Shown here piece by piece: positions 1-7,796 of a DNA stretch of 64,000 bases. Source of the stretch: Sulfitobacter sp. (GTDB lineage: Bacteria > Pseudomonadota > Alphaproteobacteria > Rhodobacterales > Rhodobacteraceae); assembly GCA_017854855.1 (NCBI GenBank), contig JAFMGZ010000015.1, forward strand, positions 1 to 64,000, in the 5' to 3' direction. Made by a program: the position numbers and the translations under genes. How positions within the stretch are numbered: the first letter of the stretch is position 1; every line of letters begins with the position of its first letter. The notes below the pieces were generated by a model. The model saw only the letters and a program-made list of their open reading frames with translations. It was not told the origin of the DNA and did no database searches.

Positions 1-606
1 ATGCACGTGAACATGTCGATCTGGAAAGACGGCAAGCCGTTGTTTGCAGGCGACAAATACGCTGATCTGTCACAGGAAGCCCTGTGGTTCATCGGTGGTG
101 TCCTGGGCCACGCCAAAGCGCTGAACGCCTTCACCAACCCATCGACCAACAGCTACAAGCGTCTGATCCCAGGCTTCGAAGCCCCGGTTCTGCGTGCCTA
201 TTCCGCACGTAACCGTTCGGGCTGCGTGCGTATTCCATGGACAGAATCGCCAAAAGCCAAGCGCGTCGAGGCACGTTTCCCCGATCCAGCAGCGAACCCA
301 TATCTGGCCTTCGCGGCACTTCTGATGGCCGGCCTTGACGGCATCAAAAACAAGATCGATCCAGGCGAAGCCATGGACAAGAACCTCTATGACCTGCCCG
401 CAGAAGAGCTGGCCGGCATCCCAACAGTATGCGGCAGCCTGCGCGAAGCGCTCGAAGAGCTGCAGACAGATATGGACTTCCTGCTTGAAGGTGACGTGTT
501 CACCCGCGACCAGATCGAAGGCTATATCGAGCTGAAGATGGAAGAAGTTCACAAGTACGAGCACACACCTCACCCTGTTGAGTTTGGCATGTACTACAGC
601 TGCTGA
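1..606 (+). CDS. glnA: Glutamine synthetase type I, C-terminal part (5' end outside window)
   Basis: ATP-dependent ligation of ammonia to glutamate in the cytoplasm; the central ammonium-assimilation enzyme, a dodecamer. The open frame enters from the left edge, so the first Met here is internal: about 200 of roughly 470 residues are present. The visible part has the ATP/glutamate-binding stretch around residues 53-80 ([11 protein letters not shown], then NRSGC) and the adenylylation loop KNLYDLP with the target Tyr at residue 130 of the fragment, so GlnE-type control is expected. The gene closes with TGA and a strong terminator follows, making it the last gene of its transcript. glnB upstream would be usual but lies outside the window. 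Confidence 0.96.
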   Translation: MHVNMSIWKDGKPLFAGDKYADLSQEALWFIGGVLGHAKALNAFTNPSTNSYKRLIPGFEAPVLRAYSARNRSGCVRIPWTESPKAKRVEARFPDPAANPYLAFAALLMAGLDGIKNKIDPGEAMDKNLYDLPAEELAGIPTVCGSLREALEELQTDMDFLLEGDVFTRDQIEGYIELKMEEVHKYEHTPHPVEFGMYYSC

Positions 607-631
607 TCAGCAGCCGGTTGTGACAAGATTT

Positions 632-659
632 GGGCGTCCCTTTGGGGACGCCCTTTTTT
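632..659 (+). terminator. Rho-independent terminator of glnA
   Basis: A perfect 9-bp GC-rich stem (GGGCGTCCC / GGGACGCCC) with a TTTG loop is followed at once by six T. It starts 26 bases after the glnA stop codon. Confidence 0.92.
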
Positions 660-773
660 GTTTCGGGCCATCATATTTGGGGGTTCCCGCCGTTCCGAAA
701 GATGCCACGCCCCTGCCTGAAAACCGCCCAAATAGTTGACCATAGGTTAAGCCGATCAATAAAGGAGCAGCCT

Positions 774-1001
774 GTGCCAATCACCAAAAAGACTTTTGAA
801 CAGCGTCTATCCGAAATCGCCAAGACCGACGCGGCCCTGCCGGGGACACCCGCAAGGCCAAAGAAGCGCCAGCGATCACTGGCCACGCTGGTGTTGACCT
901 TTCCCTTCGTTCTGGGGGTTGGGATCTTGCTGGGCGGCACGGCCTATGCCTGGGCGGCGGCGTCGTCTGACCTGACGTGGGTTCTGGCTTTTGCCGGTTG
1001 A
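774..1001 (+). CDS. Small single-span membrane protein, unknown function
   Basis: A 75-residue protein that I do not recognise by name. I chose the GTG start at 774 because AAAGGAG lies 7 bases upstream; the longer open frame from 630 has no ribosome site. Residues 1-35 are polar and basic (PKKRQR just before the membrane). Residues 36-62 form one hydrophobic helix with a Gly-rich face (VLGVGILLGG), and a short tail follows. The basic residues before the helix suggest a cytoplasmic N-terminus. It stands alone between the glnA terminator and the transglycosylase gene. The function cannot be inferred. Confidence 0.6.
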   Translation: MPITKKTFEQRLSEIAKTDAALPGTPARPKKRQRSLATLVLTFPFVLGVGILLGGTAYAWAAASSDLTWVLAFAG

Positions 1002-1134
1002 GGGCTGCGGCCTGCTGATATCGGGGGCGTGCTGACAAAGGGGTGAGCTGTCAAAAAGCGGCAGGTTCCCCTTTGACCCTTCTCCAAAGGCTTGTAAGCT
1101 GTGGCCGATTACAATCGCCAAGGAGCCAAAGCAC

Positions 1135-1953
1135 ATGGTCACAAAGACCCTTTTTGCAATCGCCCTGTCCATGAGCATGGCAGCGCCCGCCTGGGCCGCC
1201 CCCTGCATCACCAAGAAGGCCGATTTCGGTGCCTATAAGCAAACCCTTGCCAAGCAAGCGGCAGCAGCGGGTATTGGCCAGCGCGGCATGCAAGCGCTGA
1301 ACGCAGCCGAGCTGTCGGGCATCACCTGGCGGTTTGAATCCAACCCCGCAAGCCAGTCTGGCGTCTCTCAGGGGGATCCTGCACAGTTTCTGGCCAAACG
1401 CTCTGGCAGTTCCGCGCAGAATTTTGTCAAACAGACCCGGGCAAAGATCGCGCGCAATCCAAATACATTTGCCTCGATTGAACGGGCCTACGGCGTGCCG
1501 GCCAGTTTGCTGGCCACGATCTGGGGGCTTGAGACCAGTTGGGGCGGTTATCTGGGCAAAACCCCGATCGTCAGCGGTGCCGTGACGCTGTCCTCTTATT
1601 GTCGGCGCGCGCCCAAGTTTGAAAGCCATGCCATCGCGGCGCTGCAGATGGCAGACCGTGGGATCATCTCGTCCAACACGCTTGGGGGACCTTCCGGAGA
1701 GCTGGGGCATATGCAGTTCCTGGCCGGGAACTGGCTGCGCTACGGGGTGGACGGCAACGGCGATGGGCGTGCCGATCCCTATACAGCGGCCGATGCGCTG
1801 GCCAGTGCTGCGAATATGTTGCGTCAGAATGGCTGGAAGGCCGGACAGCCCTTTGGCAATGGGACCCGCAATTTCAAAGTTCTGTCCGTGTGGAATGACA
1901 GCGGAAACTATCAACGCGCCATCGCCTATGCGGCAGAGCTTGCGCAGAAATAA
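1135..1953 (+). CDS. Secreted lytic murein transglycosylase, MltB/Slt35-like
   Basis: Expected to cleave the MurNAc-GlcNAc bond of peptidoglycan in the periplasm with 1,6-anhydro product formation. The 272-residue protein starts with a signal peptide (residues 1-21, ending AWA-A) and has no lipobox. The MltB-family core is visible: IWGLETSWG at 129-137 with the likely catalytic Glu133, then GELGHMQFLAGNWLRYG and the acidic DGNGDGRAD loop that resembles the calcium-binding loop of Slt35. It is shorter than E. coli MltB and lacks a C-terminal peptidoglycan-binding domain. It appears to be monocistronic. Confidence 0.88.
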   Translation: MVTKTLFAIALSMSMAAPAWAAPCITKKADFGAYKQTLAKQAAAAGIGQRGMQALNAAELSGITWRFESNPASQSGVSQGDPAQFLAKRSGSSAQNFVKQTRAKIARNPNTFASIERAYGVPASLLATIWGLETSWGGYLGKTPIVSGAVTLSSYCRRAPKFESHAIAALQMADRGIISSNTLGGPSGELGHMQFLAGNWLRYGVDGNGDGRADPYTAADALASAANMLRQNGWKAGQPFGNGTRNFKVLSVWNDSGNYQRAIAYAAELAQK

Positions 1954-1974
1954 CATCGGCGTTTCGACAATTCG

Positions 1975-2001
1975 CACGCGCGTCCCACTTGGGCGCGCGT
2001 G
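1975..2001 (+). terminator. GC hairpin after the transglycosylase gene
   Basis: CACGCGCG (1975-1982) pairs with CGCGCGTG (1994-2001) 21 bases after the stop codon. No T-run follows, so this may be a weak or factor-assisted terminator or only an RNA 3' end stabiliser. Confidence 0.4.
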
Positions 2002-2222
2002 TTGCATTTGGGCGACGCCACAGCGGCAGGGCTGATCCCGTCGGGGGCCGGCACCGCGCCGCGACTTGCACGCGCGCCCTTGCCCCCCTATATGCCGCAT
2101 CAGGGTCAGGCCCCTGCCGTCCGCATTCCGGTGAAGTCCTGTTCAAACCATCAGACCTTCAATCTCGCTGATTGATGGGCAACGCGGACCCCCTTCTTAT
2201 GACGCGAGCAGGAGTGTTTGAT

Positions 2223-2654
2223 ATGACATCTATCCAAATTCCGTCCCGTGACGCACTCAAGGCGCAGGCAAAACGACTGCGCCACGATCTGGCGGGCAAA
2301 GGTCAGACCATGACCCATGCCGAGGCACTGGAAACCATCGCGCATCAATGGGGTGCGCGTGACTGGAACACATTGTCGGCCAAGGCCGCCAATGTGCATC
2401 CCGGCTGGGCACCCGGCCAAAGGGTTTCAGGCCGCTATCTGGGCCACCCCTTTGAGGCAGAGGTCAAGGGCGCGCATCAGGCCGCCAATGGCTTTTGGTC
2501 TTTGACGCTGCGCTTTGATCAGGCAATCGACGTGGTGACATCGGTCCATTTCAGTTCCTTTCGGCGGCAAGTGAACACCACCGTCACGCCCAAGGGGGTC
2601 TCTGTGGAAAAGACATCTGATGGGCAGCCGCATATGGTGCTCAAGGTGTCTTGA
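2223..2654 (+). CDS. Glyoxalase-related small protein (Glyoxalase_8-type domain)
   Basis: 143 residues from the ATG at 2223, which has CAGGAG 9 bases upstream; the in-frame ATG at 2172 has no such site. The N-terminal half carries the pattern DALKAQAKRLRHDLA...TMTHAEALETIAHQWGARDWNTL, which I know from proteins annotated as glyoxalase-superfamily or glyoxalase-related. It is a helical DNA- or protein-binding-looking segment often fused to glyoxalase domains. The C-terminal half (about 60-143) is a beta-rich stretch without the metal ligands of a true glyoxalase. Enzymatic activity is therefore doubtful. It converges with the following minus-strand gene. Confidence 0.65.
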   Translation: MTSIQIPSRDALKAQAKRLRHDLAGKGQTMTHAEALETIAHQWGARDWNTLSAKAANVHPGWAPGQRVSGRYLGHPFEAEVKGAHQAANGFWSLTLRFDQAIDVVTSVHFSSFRRQVNTTVTPKGVSVEKTSDGQPHMVLKVS

Positions 2655-2720
2655 ACGGTTTGGGGCCGCCGGTTGGCGGCGGCCTCACCACATTCTTGGC
2701 CCCCTCATTCTTTGTCGTGC

Positions 2721-3437
2721 CTACTCCTTGGCAACGACAAAGGTATGGATCGCGAAAACCACGGCCTGTGTCTGCGGCAGGCGGATAATGCATTGCCGCT
2801 CTGATCTGATCAACCGCTCCTGCTGCCCTTGTTGCTTGCGGGTGGGCTGATGCAGATCTGGGTCGACATAGGACAGGCGGTTGAACCGCCACAGGGGTTT
2901 GCCCGGCCTGACCCCATCAAACAATCGCTGCACCCGCCGGGCAAGATCGGCGTCATATTCCGCCACCGGCACATGGATGGCGGTCAGCGGGCGGCCCACT
3001 TTTTCTCGTAATCGCCAATTCGCGGGAAAGCACAGGACAGCGGCGGTCAATACATGTTCTTCTTCATCGCCACTTTTTTGCAGGATACAGATATCTTGCT
3101 GTACCAGGTGACCCAGGGTCAGCATCGGATTGCCCCAATCCAGATCCACCCGTCGCCCATCCGGGCACAGCACCTGTTGAGGGGACATCGTGAAACCCAA
3201 GCCCGGCAAAATCGCCAATACCTCGCGCAGCGCTTCGCGTGCGGCGGGCAAGGCATCCGGCTGGGACCAAAGCACCTTTGGCCGGATCCGGTCCAACATC
3301 TCTATCCGGTAGGCCATCTGCGCGGCATAGGCGTCATCCACCCGCAGCCAGTCATCCGGCCCGCAGGGGGCCACGCCCGGCAGCGCATGTGCGCCGCGCA
3401 TTTCAGCGGGCAAGGCGGATTGAAGGATAACGGTCAT
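2721..3437 (-). CDS. Heme-dependent oxidative N-demethylase family protein (DUF3445)
   Basis: 238 residues from ATG 3437. Characteristic DUF3445/HDOD features are RIRPKVLWSQPDALPAAREAL near residue 50, the LDWGNPMLTLGHLVQQDICILQK block near 100-120 and AVLCFPANWRLREKVGRPLTAIHVPV near 130-155. Described members bind heme and oxidatively remove methyl groups from secondary amines such as dimethylamine. A 92-residue upstream extension stays open but runs into the start of divergent dddP and is unlikely. The gene shares its promoter region with dddP, so it may serve methylated osmolyte breakdown. The substrate is inferred, not shown. Confidence 0.82.
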   Translation of the reverse strand: MTVILQSALPAEMRGAHALPGVAPCGPDDWLRVDDAYAAQMAYRIEMLDRIRPKVLWSQPDALPAAREALREVLAILPGLGFTMSPQQVLCPDGRRVDLDWGNPMLTLGHLVQQDICILQKSGDEEEHVLTAAVLCFPANWRLREKVGRPLTAIHVPVAEYDADLARRVQRLFDGVRPGKPLWRFNRLSYVDPDLHQPTRKQQGQQERLIRSERQCIIRLPQTQAVVFAIHTFVVAKE

Positions 3438-3471
3438 AGCCCAGTTTCTAGGAGGCCCGCCCCGGAAAGTC

Positions 3472-3554
3472 TTGCAAAAACGACATGCAAACAGGTCGGT
3501 GACAGCCATCCAAACGCCTGATTTTCCGTCAAGCTGGGGAAAGCGTTTTTGCAA
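3472..3554. promoter_or_regulatory. Divergent control region with an 11-bp element facing each gene
   Basis: TTGCAAAAACG (3472-3482) and its exact reverse complement CGTTTTTGCAA (3544-3554) lie 35 bases upstream of the demethylase-like gene and 56 bases upstream of dddP. Each gene thus has CGTTTTTGCAA on its own coding strand at a similar distance from the start. This fits a shared activator or repressor site or a common promoter element. Confidence 0.5.
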
Positions 3555-3610
3555 AGGACCCTGTATCAGGTACTTCGCGAAACGCCTTGGCAACCGGAAC
3601 GAGGCCCGCG

Positions 3611-4951
3611 ATGAACCAGCATTACCGCGACACCCGCAAGATTGACCCCAATCACGGCGACACCCTGCCCGATGGGTCGCCCAATGACGCGGACCGGGTT
3701 GAAATAGGGCCAACGCTGCTGGCCTTTCGCGAATGGGAGGCGGCGGGACTGACCCTGCCCAACCTTCAGGAGATGCGCCGCTACCGCTGGGACAGGTTGA
3801 CCCGTCATATCGTGGCGCGCGGCTATGGCGGGCTGCTGATGTTTGACCCGCTCAATATCCGCTATGCCACCGACAGCACCAATATGCAGCTGTGGAACAC
3901 CCACAACCCGTTCCGCGCCGTGCTGCTGTGTGCGGATGGATATATGGTGATCTGGGATTACAAGAACTCGCCCTTCCTGAGCGAATTCAACCCGCTGGTG
4001 CGCGAACAACGCTCTGGCGCGGATCTGTTCTATTTTGACCGTGGCGACAAGGTCGATGTGGCGGCGGATGTCTTTGCCAACGAGGTGCGGCTGTTGATTG
4101 ACGCGCATGGTGGCGGGCTGCGGCAGCTGGCCGTAGACAAGATCATGTTGCACGGCCTGCGTGCCCTGGAAGCCCAAGGGTTTTGCGTGATGGACGGCGA
4201 GGAAGTCACCGAAAAGAGCCGGTCGATCAAGGGCCCGGATGAAATCCTTGCCATGCGCTGCGCATCACATGCCTGCGAAACATCGGTGCGCAAGATGGAG
4301 GATTTTGCCCGCAGCCAAGTGCCCGCCGGGCAAACATCAGAAGATGACATCTGGGCCATCCTGCACGCAGAGAACATCAAGCGCGGCGGCGAATGGATCG
4401 AAACACGGCTTTTGACATCGGGCCCGCGCACCAACCCGTGGTTCCAGGAATGCGGGGCCCGCATCACCCGCCCAAATGAGATCATCGCCTTTGATACCGA
4501 TCTGATCGGCAGCTACGGCATCTGCGTCGATATTTCCCGCACCTGGTGGATCGGCGATCAAAAGCCGCGCGCGGACATGATCTATGCCATGCAGCATGGG
4601 GTGGAACATATTCAGACCAATATGCAGATGCTGAAACCCGGCGTGATGATCCCTGAACTCTCGGCCGGGACCCATGTGCTGGACGCGCAGTATCAGGCGG
4701 GCAAATACGGCTGCCTCATGCATGGGGTGGGCCTGTGCGATGAATGGCCCTTGGTAGCATATCCCGATCATGCGGTGCCGGGGGCCTATGATTATCCATT
4801 GGAGGCCGGCATGGTGCTCTGTGTCGAGGCATTGGTGCAGCCTGAGGGCGGCGATTTCTCAATCAAGCTGGAGGATCAGGTTCTGGTGACCGAAACCGGC
4901 TTTGAGAACCTGACCCAATATCCCTTCGATGCCGCCCTGATGGGGCAATAA
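3611..4951 (+). CDS. dddP: DMSP lyase DddP (M24 peptidase-fold family)
   Basis: Cleaves dimethylsulfoniopropionate to dimethyl sulfide and acrylate in the cytoplasm. 446 residues from ATG 3611 (GGAACGAGG upstream); an earlier ATG at 3587 is not preferred. It has the creatinase/M24 two-domain layout. All six metal ligands known for Roseobacter DddP fall at the same numbers: Asp295, Asp297, Asp307, His371, Glu406 and Glu421. Asp377, the proposed catalytic base, is also present. Whole blocks such as NIRYATDSTNMQLWNTHNPFR match what I know of DddP and distinguish it from ordinary aminopeptidase P or creatinase. It is a single gene divergent from the N-demethylase-like gene; no acrylate genes are adjacent. 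Confidence 0.95.
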   Translation: MNQHYRDTRKIDPNHGDTLPDGSPNDADRVEIGPTLLAFREWEAAGLTLPNLQEMRRYRWDRLTRHIVARGYGGLLMFDPLNIRYATDSTNMQLWNTHNPFRAVLLCADGYMVIWDYKNSPFLSEFNPLVREQRSGADLFYFDRGDKVDVAADVFANEVRLLIDAHGGGLRQLAVDKIMLHGLRALEAQGFCVMDGEEVTEKSRSIKGPDEILAMRCASHACETSVRKMEDFARSQVPAGQTSEDDIWAILHAENIKRGGEWIETRLLTSGPRTNPWFQECGARITRPNEIIAFDTDLIGSYGICVDISRTWWIGDQKPRADMIYAMQHGVEHIQTNMQMLKPGVMIPELSAGTHVLDAQYQAGKYGCLMHGVGLCDEWPLVAYPDHAVPGAYDYPLEAGMVLCVEALVQPEGGDFSIKLEDQVLVTETGFENLTQYPFDAALMGQ

Positions 4952-5063
4952 TGCGTTTATTGGACTACCTGATCCATTTCGCACAGCCTAACTTATTGAA
5001 TTTGTTACTTAAGGCAGCGCCACGGGGTATATGAGCATTCAAATCCACTCTTCCGCCCCGCCT

Positions 5064-6218
5064 TCACTGCCCCAGGGCCTGTTCCAGATCATCAATCAGA
5101 TCGCCTGCGTCCTCAATCCCGACCGACAGCCGCAGCAGCCCCTCCGGGATGCCGGTATGCGGCTCGATCGTGTGGCGATGCTCCACCAAGCTTTCAACGC
5201 CGCCCAGCGATGTCGCGCGCCCGAACAGCTGCAATCTTCCGACCGCACGCAAGGCCGCCGGCCCGCCCCCCTTGACCACAAAGGACATCAGCCCGCCAAA
5301 TCCACCCGCCATCTGCCGCGCCGCGATGGCGTGGCCGGGATGTGACGCCAGACCGGGGTACAGCACGGTTTCCACCTTTGGATGATCGCTCAGCTGCTCT
5401 GCCAGCGTCATGGCATTGCGCGACATCTCTCGCATGCGCAGCGGCAGGGTCCGCATGCCCCGGGTCAGCAACCAGGCCTCCATCGGTCCCAAAACCGCCC
5501 CCGCCATGTTCCGGTCATCGCGGATCATCTGCCAAATCGGCGCATCCGGCGCGCGGGTGGCCAGCGATCCGGCCAGCACATCGGAATGCCCGTTGATCCC
5601 CTTGGTCGCCGAATGCATCACGATATCTGCCCCCAGTGCCAAAGGCTGGCTGAGCACCGGAGTGGCCGCTGTGCTGTCAACCACCAGCTTTGCCCCGACG
5701 CCATGGGCCATCGCGGCGGCAGCCGCGATATCGGTGATCCGCAGCCAGGGATTTGACGGCGTCTCGATCCAGACCAAAGCAGGGCGATGGTCGGCGCAAA
5801 CCGCAGCCAATGCATCAGGGTCAGAGGCCTCCACTTCATGCAAGGCAATGCCGCGCCGGGCGCAAAAATCGCGGATCCAGGCGGTCGTGCCCCAGTAAAT
5901 CTGGCTCTGCACCACCACATGGGCCCCATTTGGCACCGTTCGGAAAACTGCCGCGACCGCAGCCATGCCTGACGGAAACAGCAGTGTCTCCTGCGCCCCT
6001 TCCAGACGGGACAACAGCCGTTCGGCCACGCGCACATTCTCATTATGTGACCTGAGATAGACGTTTTCAGGGTTCAGCAATGCATAATCAGCGTCCCGCG
6101 CAAAGGTCGTGGACATATGCACCGCAGGCACAACCCCGGCTGTCTGGGTGTCTGTTGCCCCGGCAGCATGGGCTGCGATCGTGGCGGGATGCAGGTCTTT
6201 TGGATGCTCATGGGCCAT
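5064..6218 (-). CDS. Trans-sulfuration family PLP-dependent enzyme (Cys/Met metabolism)
   Basis: 384 residues, the usual length for cystathionine gamma-synthase/beta-lyase-type enzymes. The PLP lysine is Lys206 in SATKGINGHSDVLAG. Other family marks are FPSGMAA at 81-87, the PLP-phosphate region around residues 50-60 (NVYLRSHNE), WIETPSNP at 150-157 and RATSLGGVESL near the C-terminus. The reaction (C-S lysis or gamma-replacement on cysteine, homocysteine or cystathionine) cannot be fixed from motifs alone; this subgroup is often named cystathionine gamma-synthase family. It converges on dddP and diverges from the hydrolase-OsmC gene. No SAM riboswitch was recognised upstream. Confidence 0.85.
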   Translation of the reverse strand: MAHEHPKDLHPATIAAHAAGATDTQTAGVVPAVHMSTTFARDADYALLNPENVYLRSHNENVRVAERLLSRLEGAQETLLFPSGMAAVAAVFRTVPNGAHVVVQSQIYWGTTAWIRDFCARRGIALHEVEASDPDALAAVCADHRPALVWIETPSNPWLRITDIAAAAAMAHGVGAKLVVDSTAATPVLSQPLALGADIVMHSATKGINGHSDVLAGSLATRAPDAPIWQMIRDDRNMAGAVLGPMEAWLLTRGMRTLPLRMREMSRNAMTLAEQLSDHPKVETVLYPGLASHPGHAIAARQMAGGFGGLMSFVVKGGGPAALRAVGRLQLFGRATSLGGVESLVEHRHTIEPHTGIPEGLLRLSVGIEDAGDLIDDLEQALGQ

Positions 6219-6382
6219 GAAATGCGCTCTTTTCGCTAAAGGGTTTGCGCCTTGCTACACCCCAGACCCGGTGCAGACAATTCCCGTCCCCCTCAAAGCA
6301 CCCAGCGTCACAGCCGCGTGAACAGACCTTGCGCGCATGCCCCACATCCCCCACCCTCACCCCACATCAATCGGAGACAGCC

Positions 6383-7597
6383 ATGACCACGAAACGCATC
6401 ACCTTTCCCGGCCATGGCGGCGGGATGCTGGCGGCCCGGCTGGACCTGCCCGAAGGCCCGCATCTGGCCACAGCCCTGTTTGCGCATTGCTTCACCTGCG
6501 GCAAGGATATTCCAGCAGCCCGCAGGATCGCCGCCCGCCTGGCGGGCATGGGCTTTGCGGTGCTGCGCTTTGACTTCACCGGGCTTGGCCATTCCGAGGG
6601 CGAATTTGCCAATACCTCTTTCACCTCAAACGTCGAGGACCTGCTGGCGGCCTGCGCATACCTGGACAGCCAGGGGCTGCCCCCCTCCTTGATGATCGGC
6701 CATTCGCTTGGCGGTGCCGCAGTGCTCAAGGCCGCAGCACAGCTGGAGCAGATCAAGGCCGCAGCCACCATCGGTGCCCCCTTTGACCCGGGCCATGTCA
6801 CCCATCATTTTGCTGCAGCCCTGCCCCAGATCAATGCCCATGGCGTGGCAGAGGTCTCGCTTGGGGGGCGGCCTTTCAAGATCGGGAAATCCTTTATCGA
6901 CGATGTGGCACAAAATGCATTGGAACCGGCCATCGGCGCACTCAAAGCAGCACTTCTCGTATTGCATGCCCCACAGGACGATGTCGTGGGCATCGAAAAC
7001 GCCAGCCAGATTTTCATGGCCGCAAAACACCCCAAAAGCTTTGTGACGCTAGACGGGGCGGACCATTTGATCACCCGCGCCGCAGATGCCGAATATGCGG
7101 CTGATGTCATCGCAACCTGGGCCAAACGCTACCTTCCCCTGACACGGCCCGCACCGCCCCCGGGGGCACCCGAAGGCATCGTGCGCGTGACCGAAGCCGA
7201 TGCCGAAGGATTTCTTCAGGACGTCCAATCCGGCCCCGACCACCACGCCCTCGCCGATGAACCACGGGCCTATGGCGGCACCAACAAAGGCATGTCGCCC
7301 TATGGCTTTTTATCTGCCGGACTGGGGGCCTGCACCTCGATGACAATCCGCATGTATGCGCGCCGAAAGGGATGGCCACTGACCCATATCAGCGTCGATG
7401 TCAGCCACGACAAGGTCCATGCACAAGACGCCGAAACCGGCAGTGGCGACAAGATCGATACCTGGTACAGGCGGATCAGGCTGACCGGTGATCTGACAGC
7501 GGCCCAACGCCAGCGCCTTCTGGAAATCGCCGACAAATGCCCCGTCCACCGAACCCTTGAGCGCGCCTCGCAGGTCGTGACGGAACTGCTGCCCTAA
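6383..7597 (+). CDS. Bifunctional alpha/beta hydrolase-OsmC family fusion protein
   Basis: 404 residues from ATG 6383 (CGGAGACAG upstream). Residues 1-250 are an alpha/beta hydrolase with nucleophile Ser108 in GHSLGG, Asp200 in APQDD and His228 in GADHLI as a plausible triad. Residues 265-404 are an OsmC/Ohr-type domain with the two redox cysteines Cys317 (GACTSM) and Cys386 (KCPVH), which in relatives reduce organic hydroperoxides. This fusion is a known architecture in proteobacteria. The pairing suggests that an acylated or esterified product and a peroxide are handled together, but the physiological substrate is unknown. Long open frames exist upstream of the start but without a ribosome site. 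Confidence 0.9.
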   Translation: MTTKRITFPGHGGGMLAARLDLPEGPHLATALFAHCFTCGKDIPAARRIAARLAGMGFAVLRFDFTGLGHSEGEFANTSFTSNVEDLLAACAYLDSQGLPPSLMIGHSLGGAAVLKAAAQLEQIKAAATIGAPFDPGHVTHHFAAALPQINAHGVAEVSLGGRPFKIGKSFIDDVAQNALEPAIGALKAALLVLHAPQDDVVGIENASQIFMAAKHPKSFVTLDGADHLITRAADAEYAADVIATWAKRYLPLTRPAPPPGAPEGIVRVTEADAEGFLQDVQSGPDHHALADEPRAYGGTNKGMSPYGFLSAGLGACTSMTIRMYARRKGWPLTHISVDVSHDKVHAQDAETGSGDKIDTWYRRIRLTGDLTAAQRQRLLEIADKCPVHRTLERASQVVTELLP

Positions 7598-7608
7598 TCT
7601 CCTGCCAG

Positions 7609-7631
7609 CTCTTTTTGGCCCAAAATACCTT
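7609..7631 (+). repeat. Dispersed intergenic repeat, copy 1 (start of a longer GC-rich element)
   Basis: These 23 bases match 45605-45627 in reverse orientation at 22 of 23 positions. Downstream, to about 7685, lie nested palindromic pieces (GGCCC..GGGCC, GGGGGCC..GGCCCCC type). A shorter remnant of the core, CCAAGGTATTT, sits at 9172-9182 on the other side of purB in inverted orientation. This resembles intergenic repeats common in Rhodobacteraceae genomes. Confidence 0.6.
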
Positions 7632-7796
7632 GGGGGAATCGGCCCCTCTGGGCCGATGGGGGCCAGCCCCCAAAGCCCCCCGCGCCGCAGAACCACAAGG
7701 CTTTTGGCAATTCCCCTGTCCAGACTTGTCCTTGACCGCCCATCGGGCTATGCCGCGCCTAAGCCTGAAACCAGTCACAACAAAGGTCTGCTGCCC

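Noticed and set aside
1051-2100. 349-codon minus-strand frame over the transglycosylase gene
   Set aside because: Shadow of the plus-strand gene, which has a signal peptide and catalytic motif; the antisense product shows none.
3438-3713. 92-residue N-terminal extension of the DUF3445 gene
   Set aside because: It runs through the divergent control region into dddP coding sequence, and the family's conserved part begins after ATG 3437.
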